A stretch of 9,334 nt of DNA from an uncultured Bacteroidota bacterium (GTDB taxonomy: Bacteria > Bacteroidota > Bacteroidia > Chitinophagales > Chitinophagaceae): contig CAIZMD010000736.1 in the NCBI GenBank assembly GCA_903933995.1, forward strand, positions 1-9,334, given 5' to 3'. The translations under genes were made by a program, and so were the position numbers. This document shows, piece by piece, positions 1 to 6,296 of the stretch; the stretch's first letter is position 1; each line of letters starts with the position of its first letter. Under the pieces are notes generated by a model. That model was not told the origin of the DNA and made no database searches. It worked only from the letters and a program-made list of their open reading frames with translations.

Positions 1-131
1 ATCTTAGCTATGCTCATGCTTTCCAAAAAGATGTACAGTTTGCTTACAGGCTTAATGACAAGCCCAATACTTTTGCCAACCAATTGGGTAGTCGGGGAAC
101 TTTATTGATGACTTTAGGATTCAAGTTCTAA
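1..131 (+). CDS. C-terminal end of a probable outer-membrane beta-barrel protein (5' partial)
   Basis: The frame starting at base 3 is open from the window edge to a TAA at 129-131, giving the last 42 residues of a protein. The chain ends in GTLLMTLGFKF, with alternating hydrophobic residues and a terminal Phe. This is the usual look of the last strand of a barrel inserted into the outer membrane by the BAM complex. The preceding stretch (LSYAHAFQKDVQFAYRL) also reads like a beta-hairpin. The family cannot be named from this tail; a PorP/SprF-like, FadL-like or other Bacteroidota barrel would all fit. The last 18 bases overlap the end of miaA on the opposite strand. Reading-frame continuity and the C-terminal signature support a real gene, but the overlap means part of the composition is shared with miaA. 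Confidence 0.6.
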   Translation, partial: LSYAHAFQKDVQFAYRLNDKPNTFANQLGSRGTLLMTLGFKF

Positions 132-1016
132 TACTTGTTCAACAGATAATTTAGCGGCATTCATCCAAAAGATGGATGCTTCTTTTTTAAACCAAGTCAT
201 CTGTCTTTTGGCGTATTGGCGCGTATGCTGTTTGACTTGCTCAATAGCCATTGCTTCAGAAATTTCACCATTAAAATGGGCAAATAATTCTTGGTAGCCT
301 ACGGTTTGTAAAGCGTTATTATTTTGGAAGGGAACCAGTGCTTTTGCTTCTTGAATCAATCCCGCTGCTACCATCCTATCTACACGCAGGTTTATGCGTT
401 GGTTCAAAACCTCTCTGGGCAATTCCAATCCTATCTTGATTATCTTAAAGGGTCTGTGTTTTTTTTCTGCCTTTCTAAAATTCAAAATTGAATCGCCCGT
501 AGATAATTTAAATTCCAAGGCACGCATGAGTCTTTGTGGATTCTGTTGTTCAGACTGCATCCAAAAAGCTGGATCATGTAATTGAATCTGTTGTTGCAAC
601 CAAGCCAATCCATTTTGTTCATAATCCTTTACCACTTGCGCTCTAATAGCTGGCGCGATGCTAGGCATTTCATCCATGCCCTCTGTAAAAGCTTTGATAT
701 ACAAACCGGTACCACCAACCATGACTATTTGACGATGTTGTTGAAACAACTCAGCTGCTTTTTGCAAAGCGTACTGTTCAAATACACCTGCATTCACGCT
801 CTCATGAATGGAATGGGAATTGATAAAATGGTGGGGAACTATGGCCAGTTCTTGGACCGATGGTTTGGCTACAGCAATACCCAACTCTTGGTAACACTGT
901 CTTGAATCGGCCGAAATAATTTCTGTGCCAAGGGCTTGGGCTAGTTCAATAGCAAAAGCTGTTTTGCCAATTGCCGTTGGACCGCAAATAATAAATATGG
1001 TGGGTGCCTCTTGCAA
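114..1016 (-). CDS. miaA: tRNA dimethylallyltransferase (tRNA delta(2)-isopentenylpyrophosphate transferase)
   Basis: MiaA transfers a dimethylallyl group from DMAPP to N6 of adenosine 37 in tRNAs that read codons starting with U. This stabilises codon-anticodon pairing and supplies the substrate for MiaB. The 300-residue length is normal. Visible motifs are the P-loop GPTAIGKT (12-19), ISADSRQCYQ (34-43; DSRQ contains the general-base Asp of the family), VGGTGLYIKA (100-109), the R-x-x-RM segment near 211-215, TVGYQE (238-243), and the C-terminal TRQYAKRQMTWF (265-276). Ile replaces the more common Ser in GPTASGKT, a tolerated P-loop position. The ATG at 1014-1016 follows an AAGGGA on the minus strand, one of the few convincing ribosome sites here. 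It lies 41 bp after the acidic pRiA4b-like gene and is probably the last gene of the leftward unit. Its end overlaps the converging barrel gene. Confidence 0.97.
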   Translation of the reverse strand: MQEAPTIFIICGPTAIGKTAFAIELAQALGTEIISADSRQCYQELGIAVAKPSVQELAIVPHHFINSHSIHESVNAGVFEQYALQKAAELFQQHRQIVMVGGTGLYIKAFTEGMDEMPSIAPAIRAQVVKDYEQNGLAWLQQQIQLHDPAFWMQSEQQNPQRLMRALEFKLSTGDSILNFRKAEKKHRPFKIIKIGLELPREVLNQRINLRVDRMVAAGLIQEAKALVPFQNNNALQTVGYQELFAHFNGEISEAMAIEQVKQHTRQYAKRQMTWFKKEASIFWMNAAKLSVEQVLELES

Positions 1017-1057
1017 TGGATCCCTTAAATTAATTGGCTATGCTTGTTTCAGATTGC

Positions 1058-1633
1058 TTAAAAAGCATCTTCATCATGACTTTCTTCTGCGCCTTCATCG
1101 CTATCTTCTGAGCTATCTGCGTCTGCATCATCTCCTTCCTCTCCAAAACCATCGGTGGCTTCTGTTAGGTCATATTTCTCTTCAATGTCGGCAAACTTAT
1201 CACCCAACAAACTCTTGGTACCATATTGTTGTGGTCCAATTCCCTCAGCCCTTGAAACAGAAGGGTAAGCCAGCTTGCTGCTTTCTTCCTTACTTACATT
1301 GATTAATTCTACTAAAAATGTCCAGTTTTTGGCAAAATCATAGACATAAATAAATTTCTGATTGGTATCTCTGATTTCAGAACCAATAGTGGTTTCTGAC
1401 ATGATCAATGGGGCAACTGGATATGCTTTGTCATAGGTTTCCAAAGAAATCTCCCTTCCTCTCTGCCAATTATCATTGCTTCTATAGAAAGTAGCCTGGT
1501 GCTTGCTATCAAATTCATATGACTTTACAATTGCCAAATGCAAGTCTTGAAAATGCTGGGTGTGCTTGATTACAATATCACGGTACACCGCATCGTCTTC
1601 TTCCAGATAAATTCTAAATTTCAAAACAGCCAT
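1058..1633 (-). CDS. pRiA4b ORF-3-like (IS1096 passenger TnpR-like, PF07929-type) protein with acidic C-terminal tail
   Basis: This 191-residue soluble protein has no known biochemical role. The N-terminal two-thirds resembles the plasmid pRiA4b ORF-3 family: KFRIYLEEDDAVYRDIVI (5-22), a segment like the family's start, LHLAIVKSYEFDSKHQATFY (31-50), and FIYVYDFAKNWTFLVEL (94-110), matching the family's YDFGDxW signature. Names such as IS1096 passenger TnpR are historical; there are no recombinase catalytic residues and no insertion-sequence ends nearby. From about 165 the protein becomes an extreme acidic tail, with 15 Asp/Glu in the last 27 residues, likely disordered. The ATG at 1631-1633 has only a weak purine stretch (AAGAGA) directly before it. 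The gene lies 75 bp after cca and 41 bp before miaA, so it is probably co-transcribed with two tRNA-maturation enzymes. A role in RNA metabolism is inference from context only. Confidence 0.8.
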   Translation of the reverse strand: MAVLKFRIYLEEDDAVYRDIVIKHTQHFQDLHLAIVKSYEFDSKHQATFYRSNDNWQRGREISLETYDKAYPVAPLIMSETTIGSEIRDTNQKFIYVYDFAKNWTFLVELINVSKEESSKLAYPSVSRAEGIGPQQYGTKSLLGDKFADIEEKYDLTEATDGFGEEGDDADADSSEDSDEGAEESHDEDAF

Positions 1634-1708
1634 TCTCTTGGTTGAGGTTTAAGGGTTGTAAAGCATGCAAATTAAGCAAGTATCGCTTTGAAAAACAAAA
1701 ATCCGTAT

Positions 1709-3127
1709 TTATTCACCGTTTGACAATCCCAATTCAGCCCCTTTTTCTAACATGAACCTGAAAGCAGACTCATATTCATTGGGAATTAGACCGTCTAAAA
1801 TGGCTTCTCTAATGGCGTCTTTGATCAAACCCACATTTCTGCCTGGGCTTAGTTTAAAATGTTCCATGATCATTTCACCGGTGATGGGAGGCTGCCAATT
1901 GCGCATTTGATCCTTCTCCTCCACTTCTTTCATCCGCAATTTAACCAGTTCAAAATTTTGCAAATAGCGTTTTACTTTTTGCTTGTTCTTACTGGTAATA
2001 TCGGCGGAGCATAAAAGCATTAAACCGTCTATATCTTCCCCGGCGTCAAAGAGTAATCGCCTAACGGCACTATCCGTAATATTTTCCTTGGTCAAACTAA
2101 TAGGTCTTAAATGCAAGGCCACCAGTTTTTGCACCAGTTTCATTTTCTCATTCAAGGGTAATTTGAGCTTGCCAAAGATTTTAGGCACCATTCTAGCTCC
2201 CACCATTTCATGACCATGAAAGGTCCAGCCATGGCCTTCTTCAAACTGTTTGGTGGCTGGTTTTCCAATATCGTGCAAGAGCGCCGCCCAGCGCAACCAG
2301 AGGTCATCTGTATGTTCTGAAATATTATCAATGACTTGTAAAGTATGGTAAAAATTATCTTTGTGTCCGTGACCGTCTATGTATTGTGCCCCGTGCAATT
2401 CCACCATCTGAGGAAACACAATTTGTAACAAACCAGATTGGTAGAGCAGGTCCCAACCAATGGATGGCTTTTTGCAAAGCATGATCTTATTCAACTCATC
2501 CGTAATCCTTTCCTGAGAAACTATTTTAATTCTGGAAGCCTGGGCTTGAATAGCTTCAAAGGTTTCGGGTACAATGCTAAAACCCAATTGCGTGGCAAAA
2601 CGAATGGCACGCATCATGCGCAAGGGGTCATCACTAAAGGTTTGTGCTGGTGTTAAGGGAGTTTGAATAATTTTTGCTTCAATGGCTTTAAGCCCATCAA
2701 AAGGATCAATTAGTTTTCCAAAATCGGCCTGATTCAAACTAATGGCCAAGGCATTAATAGTAAAATCTCTTCTGTTTTGGTCGTCTTCTAAAGAGCCGGT
2801 TTCAACTTGTGGTTTTCTACTATCGGGTTGATAGCTTTCTTTTCTAGCACCCACAAATTCAATTTCAAAAGCGGGCAATTTAATCTGCGCTGTTCCAAAA
2901 TTTTTGAAATAGGCAACTGTGGGTCTGGGCTCAAACAAATCCGCTACGCGATGCGCTAAAGCAATACCATCGCCCAAGCAAACAATATCCGCATCCTTGG
3001 TGGGGCGGCCAATAATTTTATCTCTTACAAAACCACCAATTAAAAAAGCCGGCAGGGATAATTCTGCTGCAGCCTTGGCTATTTTGTCAAAAACTACCTG
3101 TTCTGTATGGGTAAAACTCAGATCCAT
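1709..3127 (-). CDS. cca: tRNA CCA-adding nucleotidyltransferase with HD domain
   Basis: This class II tRNA nucleotidyltransferase adds or repairs the 3'-terminal CCA of tRNA using CTP and ATP. Residues are numbered from the upstream TTG at 3134-3136; subtract 3 for the ATG start chosen here. Visible are the catalytic head LIGGFVRD (32-39) with metal-binding DAD (48-50), RRDFTINALA (122-131) for NTP and ribose selection, the FSDDPLRMMRAIRFA segment (167-181), ERITDELNKIML (209-220), then an HD hydrolase domain with H264, H288 and D289 (LLHDIGKP). About 472 residues is normal for HD-containing members. I prefer the ATG at 3125-3127: the upstream TTG is embedded in a TACATTTG box (3134-3141), suggesting that TTG is promoter rather than codon. 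Against this, a GAAAG lies 9 nt before the TTG. The gene starts 28 bp after the GT9 stop. Pure poly(A) polymerase activity is the alternative, judged less likely. Confidence 0.92.
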   Translation of the reverse strand: MDLSFTHTEQVVFDKIAKAAAELSLPAFLIGGFVRDKIIGRPTKDADIVCLGDGIALAHRVADLFEPRPTVAYFKNFGTAQIKLPAFEIEFVGARKESYQPDSRKPQVETGSLEDDQNRRDFTINALAISLNQADFGKLIDPFDGLKAIEAKIIQTPLTPAQTFSDDPLRMMRAIRFATQLGFSIVPETFEAIQAQASRIKIVSQERITDELNKIMLCKKPSIGWDLLYQSGLLQIVFPQMVELHGAQYIDGHGHKDNFYHTLQVIDNISEHTDDLWLRWAALLHDIGKPATKQFEEGHGWTFHGHEMVGARMVPKIFGKLKLPLNEKMKLVQKLVALHLRPISLTKENITDSAVRRLLFDAGEDIDGLMLLCSADITSKNKQKVKRYLQNFELVKLRMKEVEEKDQMRNWQPPITGEMIMEHFKLSPGRNVGLIKDAIREAILDGLIPNEYESAFRFMLEKGAELGLSNGE

Positions 3128-3133
3128 CTGCGG

Positions 3134-3141
3134 CAAATGTA
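3134..3141 (-). promoter_or_regulatory. possible internal -7 box (TACATTTG) before cca
   Basis: On the minus strand TACATTTG fits the Bacteroidota -7 consensus TAnnTTTG and lies 6 nt before the ATG at 3127. A TTG sits 23 nt upstream, the long end of accepted spacing. It may be an internal promoter giving an almost leaderless cca transcript, or a chance match. Confidence 0.35.
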
Positions 3142-3155
3142 ATTGCTTTCTTTGT

Positions 3156-4154
3156 TTAAGCGGACAATGTGGCCAACAAGTCTGTTTGATCTATGTGATT
3201 GGCACAATTGAAATGACCTTTGGGGCATTCTTTTCTGCCATGTATGCCACAGGGTCTGCAATCCAATGCTTGCCTTACTTCTACAATATGCTTATTGTCT
3301 GATAAAGGTCCATAACCAAAGGCTGGAATGGTAGAGCAATAGATAGCGGTTACTGGTGCATTCACACTTGATGCAAAATGCATAGGGGCTGAATCATTTA
3401 CATAATTCATAAACGCTGTTTGCATTAATGCAGCCGATTGTAAAAAATTTAACTGCCCAGCAAGACTTTTGGCATTGGAACAATTGGCGGCTGTTAGAAT
3501 GCGATTACAAGTATCCCCGTCGGATGGTGCGCCCAACAAAAACACTTGGTATTGCTTTGGTATTAATTGAAGCAGCTTTACCCACTGTGCTTCTGGATAT
3601 TGCTTGGTAAACCAAACAGAAGCCGGGGCCATACAGATATAAGGCTTTTGGGTATAACTAGCCACTGCCGCATTATCTGCATTACTAGGATATAACTTTG
3701 GTCTAGCTGGTTCTGGCTGCTCTTCTGTTGCTATTAACTGATGGTTTCGCTGAATTTCATGCAGGTCAATATCGCCTTTGCTAAAAATATGCTTGATGCG
3801 TTTGCTAAAAAATAGACTGAAAGGATTTTTGTCAAAACCAATGGTGGTTTTGGCTCCAGAGAAAATAGTAATCAACCCAGTTGCAGCAAATCTTTGTACA
3901 TTAATTAATAGATCAAATTTGCGCTGTCTAATTTCTTGGATTATTTGAAATAAGTGTTGGTATTTGTTGGTCTTTTTATCCCAAACCAAAACCTCTTTAA
4001 CAAAGGGATGGTTTTTAAAAAGGGCTTCATTGCCTTTTCTCACTAGAATACTAATGCTCGCGGTAGGATCTTGTTGATGCAAGGATTCCAATAATCCTGT
4101 TGCCAGAACCACGTCTCCAATAAATGCCGTTTGGACAACTAGAATTTTTTGCAT
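3156..4154 (-). CDS. Glycosyltransferase family 9 (ADP-heptose:LPS heptosyltransferase-like)
   Basis: This cytosolic, membrane-associated GT-B enzyme is of the WaaF/WaaC type, which transfers heptose from ADP-heptose to the LPS inner core. The N-terminus KILVVQTAFIGDVVLATGLLESL (3-25) is the family's acceptor-side start. The donor half has CMAPASVWFTKQYPEAQWVKL (174-194), equivalent to the PGSxxxxKxWP motif, and NDSAPMHFASSVNAPVTAIY (253-272), equivalent to NDSGPMHxA. Near the C-terminus, CRPCGIHGRKECPKGHFNC has Cys at 299, 302, 310 and 317, a cysteine pattern common in GT9 proteins. The 332-residue length is normal. The exact sugar and acceptor cannot be told from sequence, and many Bacteroidota GT9 proteins act in O-antigen or other surface glycans. 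The ATG at 4152-4154 lies 4 nt after a strong -7 box, so the mRNA may be leaderless or nearly so. It heads the leftward unit. Confidence 0.9.
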   Translation of the reverse strand: MQKILVVQTAFIGDVVLATGLLESLHQQDPTASISILVRKGNEALFKNHPFVKEVLVWDKKTNKYQHLFQIIQEIRQRKFDLLINVQRFAATGLITIFSGAKTTIGFDKNPFSLFFSKRIKHIFSKGDIDLHEIQRNHQLIATEEQPEPARPKLYPSNADNAAVASYTQKPYICMAPASVWFTKQYPEAQWVKLLQLIPKQYQVFLLGAPSDGDTCNRILTAANCSNAKSLAGQLNFLQSAALMQTAFMNYVNDSAPMHFASSVNAPVTAIYCSTIPAFGYGPLSDNKHIVEVRQALDCRPCGIHGRKECPKGHFNCANHIDQTDLLATLSA

Positions 4155-4158
4155 TGGG

Positions 4159-4187
4159 CAAATTTACTGGAATATTCCCAAGCCAAA
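4159..4187 (-). promoter_or_regulatory. Bacteroidota-type promoter of the leftward unit (TTTG-N17-TAAATTTG)
   Basis: On the minus strand a TTTG (-33 element, 4187-4184) is followed by a 17-nt spacer and an exact TAnnTTTG match, TAAATTTG (4166-4159). The box ends 4 nt before the GT9 ATG, so transcription would start at or very near the start codon. The spacer contains the perfect palindrome GGAATATTCC (4169-4178). Confidence 0.65.
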
Positions 4188-4417
4188 TAAAGGTTCCACA
4201 TCTTTATTCATATTCCAATTCATTGCTAAAAAATTCCCAATCAAAAAGAATAAAACTGCAAAAAATCTTGTGCAGTGTTTTAATGGTTGCTAGGTCTAGG
4301 TACAATTTTGCCATGGTATCAATTTTACTTGCGTTTACGCTACTTTAAGTTTGCAATAAAATACCATAACTACAAGCATTTCATCATAAAGTTTGGTGAA
4401 AGCTGGTAATTATGAAT

Positions 4418-4433
4418 TCTATAACGCTATAGA
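4418..4433. repeat. Inverted repeat TCTATA-ACGC-TATAGA upstream of dapD
   Basis: The two 6-bp arms are perfect with a 4-nt centre. The repeat lies 34 bp upstream of the TATGTTTG box and 56 bp upstream of the dapD ATG. It could be an operator, but the arms are AT-rich and short, so chance is possible. Confidence 0.3.
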
Positions 4434-4466
4434 CGGAATCTATGGTCAATTAAGACCCTGAAATTG

Positions 4467-4474
4467 TATGTTTG
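4467..4474 (+). promoter_or_regulatory. Candidate -7 box (TATGTTTG) of dapD
   Basis: This exact TAnnTTTG match lies 15 nt before the dapD ATG, which would give a very short A-rich leader. No TTG is present 17-23 nt upstream, so the -33 element is missing or replaced by an activator. A second box, TAAGTTTG at 4346-4353, is the alternative and also lacks a properly spaced -33. Confidence 0.4.
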
Positions 4475-4489
4475 CAAAAAAAATAGCAA

Positions 4490-5302
4490 ATGTCATTACA
4501 AGCATTGATCCTAGAAGCTTGGGATAACCGGGAATTATTAAAAGACAGTAAGCATTCTGACGCCGTAAGGGCCGTAATAGAAGAAGTAGACAAGGGCAGA
4601 TTAAGAACAGCCGCCCCTTCAGAAAATGGCTGGGTAGTCAATGAATGGGTAAAGCAAGCTATCCTACTTTATTTTGGGATACAACAAATGCAAACCTGGG
4701 ACCTAGCTCCATTTGAGTTCTATGACAAAATGTTGCTCAAGAAAAATTATAAGGATTTGGGTGTAAGAGCGGTTCCTCACGCGGTGGCGCGATATGGTGC
4801 TTATTTGGCCAAGAACGTTGTATTAATGCCTAGTTATGTAAATATTGGAGCCTATGTAGACGAAGGCACTATGGTTGATACTTGGGCCACTGTAGGTAGC
4901 TGCGCACAAATTGGGAAAGGCGTACACTTGAGTGGAGGTGTTGGTATTGGTGGTGTATTAGAGCCCCTACAAGCTAGCCCTGTAATCATTGAAGACGGTT
5001 GCTTTTTGGGAAGCCGCGCCATTGTAGTAGAGGGAGTGATTGTAGAAAAAGAAGCTGTGTTGGGTGCTAATGTAGTGCTTACCAAGTCTACCAAAATCAT
5101 TGACGTGAGTGGATCCGAACCCATTGAATACAAGGGAAGGGTTCCTGCTAGGTCTGTAGTAATTCCTGGTACTTATGCCAAGCAATTTCCAGCAGGGGAA
5201 TACCATGTAAACTGTGCCTTGATTATTGGAACGCGCAAACCCAGTACTGATTTAAAAACCAGTTTGAACGATGCGCTTAGAGAATTCAATGTGAGCGTAT
5301 AG
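4490..5302 (+). CDS. dapD: 2,3,4,5-tetrahydropyridine-2,6-dicarboxylate N-succinyltransferase
   Basis: DapD transfers succinyl from succinyl-CoA to tetrahydrodipicolinate in the succinylase branch of meso-DAP and lysine synthesis, so it feeds peptidoglycan precursors. The protein has 270 residues, close to the E. coli enzyme. The N-terminal helical part includes RTAAPSENGWVVNEWVKQAILLYF (39-62), typical of the family. The left-handed beta-helix of hexapeptide repeats spans about 100-220 and includes VVLMPSYVNIGAYVDEGTMVD (110-130), TWATVGSCAQIGKGVHLSGGVGIGG (131-155) and LEPLQASPVIIEDGCFLGSRAIVVEG (157-182). The C-terminal arm runs to 270. The ATG at 4490 is preceded by an A-rich tract, not a clear SD, as is usual in this phylum. 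The downstream EamA gene begins 20 bp after the stop, so the two are probably co-transcribed. No other dap gene is in the window. Confidence 0.97.
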   Translation: MSLQALILEAWDNRELLKDSKHSDAVRAVIEEVDKGRLRTAAPSENGWVVNEWVKQAILLYFGIQQMQTWDLAPFEFYDKMLLKKNYKDLGVRAVPHAVARYGAYLAKNVVLMPSYVNIGAYVDEGTMVDTWATVGSCAQIGKGVHLSGGVGIGGVLEPLQASPVIIEDGCFLGSRAIVVEGVIVEKEAVLGANVVLTKSTKIIDVSGSEPIEYKGRVPARSVVIPGTYAKQFPAGEYHVNCALIIGTRKPSTDLKTSLNDALREFNVSV

Positions 5303-5310
5303 TGATCACT
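5301..5310. repeat. Perfect 10-bp palindrome AGTGATCACT at the dapD stop
   Basis: The palindrome overlaps the dapD TAG stop (5300-5302) and lies in the 20-bp gap before the EamA gene. It has no T-run and is too short for a terminator. It may be chance. Confidence 0.25.
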
Positions 5311-5322
5311 TAAATAGGTTTA

Positions 5323-6267
5323 ATGCCGAATAACAGAAAAGATACAGCATATCAACTCACGGTCTCAGGATTTCTGATCACATTGTTGGGTGCTGTATTT
5401 TTTTCTACCAAGGCCATTTTTGTAAAATTGGCTTTTAAGGATACCGGGGTAGATGCCATTACCCTACTCAGTTTGCGCATGTTGTTCTCCCTACCCTTCT
5501 ATCTAGTAGCCGCTTGGATGGGTGCTAAAAAAGAAGCCATTAAACCTTTGACCAAAAGGGATTGGTTCTATGTTTGTCTTTTGGGCATCTTTGGTTATCA
5601 TTTGAGTAGTTTGTTTGATTTTATTGGTCTCCAATATGTGTCTGCAGGATTAGAAAGACTCATCTTATTTCTCTATCCCACTTTCTCTGTACTCATCAAT
5701 ACCTACTTTTTTAAAACCAAATTAAATCGCACTCAAATCATTGCCCTTCTGTTAACCTATCTGGGCATTGGGATTGCTTATTTTGGAGAACTTAAAATTG
5801 ATAGCAGTAATCCTGGTTTCTTTTTTGGTTCATTGATGATTTTTCTTTGTGCAGTAACCTATTCTTTTTATTTAGTTGGCACAGGCAGAATGGTAGCCAA
5901 AGTTGGCGCAACAAGGTATACCGCCTATGCCATGCTATCGGCCACTGCCGGCATTTTCATACAGTTCTTAGTTACTCGTAATATATCTTCCGTTCCATGG
6001 AGCCCTACCCTATTTTGGTATGGCTTGGTTTTGGCCTTGGTGGCCACTGTATTACCGTCTTTTATGATGAGCAATGGCATGAAAAGGATTGGCAGCAATA
6101 ATGTATCTATCATCACTAGTATTGGGCCGGTATCTACTATTATTCAAGCCCATTTCTTTTTGGGAGAATCCATTCTACCTACCCAAGTATTTGGAACTGT
6201 TTTGGTCATTATTGGAGTATTATTGATTGGCTGGCAGTCCAAAAATACCGTAACAACCCCTGCTTAA
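5323..6267 (+). CDS. EamA/DMT-family permease (drug/metabolite transporter)
   Basis: This is an inner-membrane transporter of the drug/metabolite superfamily; members export amino acids, nucleosides or other metabolites, but the substrate cannot be read from sequence. The 314 residues contain two homologous EamA halves and about ten hydrophobic segments. Segments are near 15-37, 45-66, 81-98, 104-128, 138-155, 166-187, 198-216, 230-248, 260-281 and 286-304. LGAVFFSTKAIFVKLAF (22-38) opens the first repeat, and FIGLQYVSAGLERLILFLYPTFSVL (100-124) is a typical EamA stretch. The second half carries IGPVSTIIQAHFFLGE (267-282). The start follows TAGGTTTA, a one-mismatch -7 box, but the 20-bp gap after dapD makes read-through likely. 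A link to lysine/DAP metabolism is possible by context, not shown. Confidence 0.9.
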   Translation: MPNNRKDTAYQLTVSGFLITLLGAVFFSTKAIFVKLAFKDTGVDAITLLSLRMLFSLPFYLVAAWMGAKKEAIKPLTKRDWFYVCLLGIFGYHLSSLFDFIGLQYVSAGLERLILFLYPTFSVLINTYFFKTKLNRTQIIALLLTYLGIGIAYFGELKIDSSNPGFFFGSLMIFLCAVTYSFYLVGTGRMVAKVGATRYTAYAMLSATAGIFIQFLVTRNISSVPWSPTLFWYGLVLALVATVLPSFMMSNGMKRIGSNNVSIITSIGPVSTIIQAHFFLGESILPTQVFGTVLVIIGVLLIGWQSKNTVTTPA

Positions 6268-6278
6268 CCATCGGTTAA
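6264..6278. repeat. Short inverted repeat TTAACC-ATC-GGTTAA at the EamA stop
   Basis: A perfect 6-bp stem with a 3-nt loop overlaps the TAA stop of the EamA gene (6265-6267). There is no T-tract after it, so it is at best a weak 3'-end hairpin. Confidence 0.3.
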
Positions 6279-6296
6279 ACATTGGCTCCATTCCAT

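Larger units (their letters stand above)
4155..4489. other. Divergent intergenic region between GT9 and dapD
   Basis: These 335 bp separate two divergent genes. They contain the leftward promoter at 4159-4187, an imperfect inverted repeat around 4254-4282 (CTGCA ... TGCAG flanked by A4 and T4, with a 2-nt asymmetry), a TAAGTTTG box at 4346-4353 without a well-placed -33, a small palindrome at 4418-4433, and a TATGTTTG box at 4467-4474. A 36-codon minus-strand ORF (4314-4204) exists but has no supporting signal. I see no RNA gene or riboswitch. Confidence 0.6.

Noticed and set aside
925..1302. 125-codon plus-strand ORF spanning the miaA start and the end of the acidic-tailed gene
   Set aside because: It is antisense to two well-supported genes. 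Its Leu/His-rich composition is the expected shadow of the acidic tail codons read backwards.
1058..1633. Possible insertion-sequence remnant, because the protein family is named after IS1096 and plasmid pRiA4b
   Set aside because: No terminal inverted repeats, target duplication or transposase is visible. The gene is intact and sits in a compact housekeeping cluster.
4254..4282. CTGCA/TGCAG hairpin with A4 and T4 flanks as an intrinsic terminator
   Set aside because: The stem is only 5 bp with an asymmetric gap, and it lies upstream of both divergent genes, where no transcript needs to end.
4204..4314. 36-codon minus-strand ORF starting at ATG 4314 in the divergent intergenic region
   Set aside because: It has no SD or -7 box before it, shows no recognisable motif, and ends in AT-rich sequence where such ORFs arise by chance.
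4124..4348. 74-codon plus-strand ORF overlapping the GT9 start and the intergenic region
   Set aside because: Its first part is antisense to the GT9 N-terminus and it would cover that gene's promoter. The protein shows no family features.
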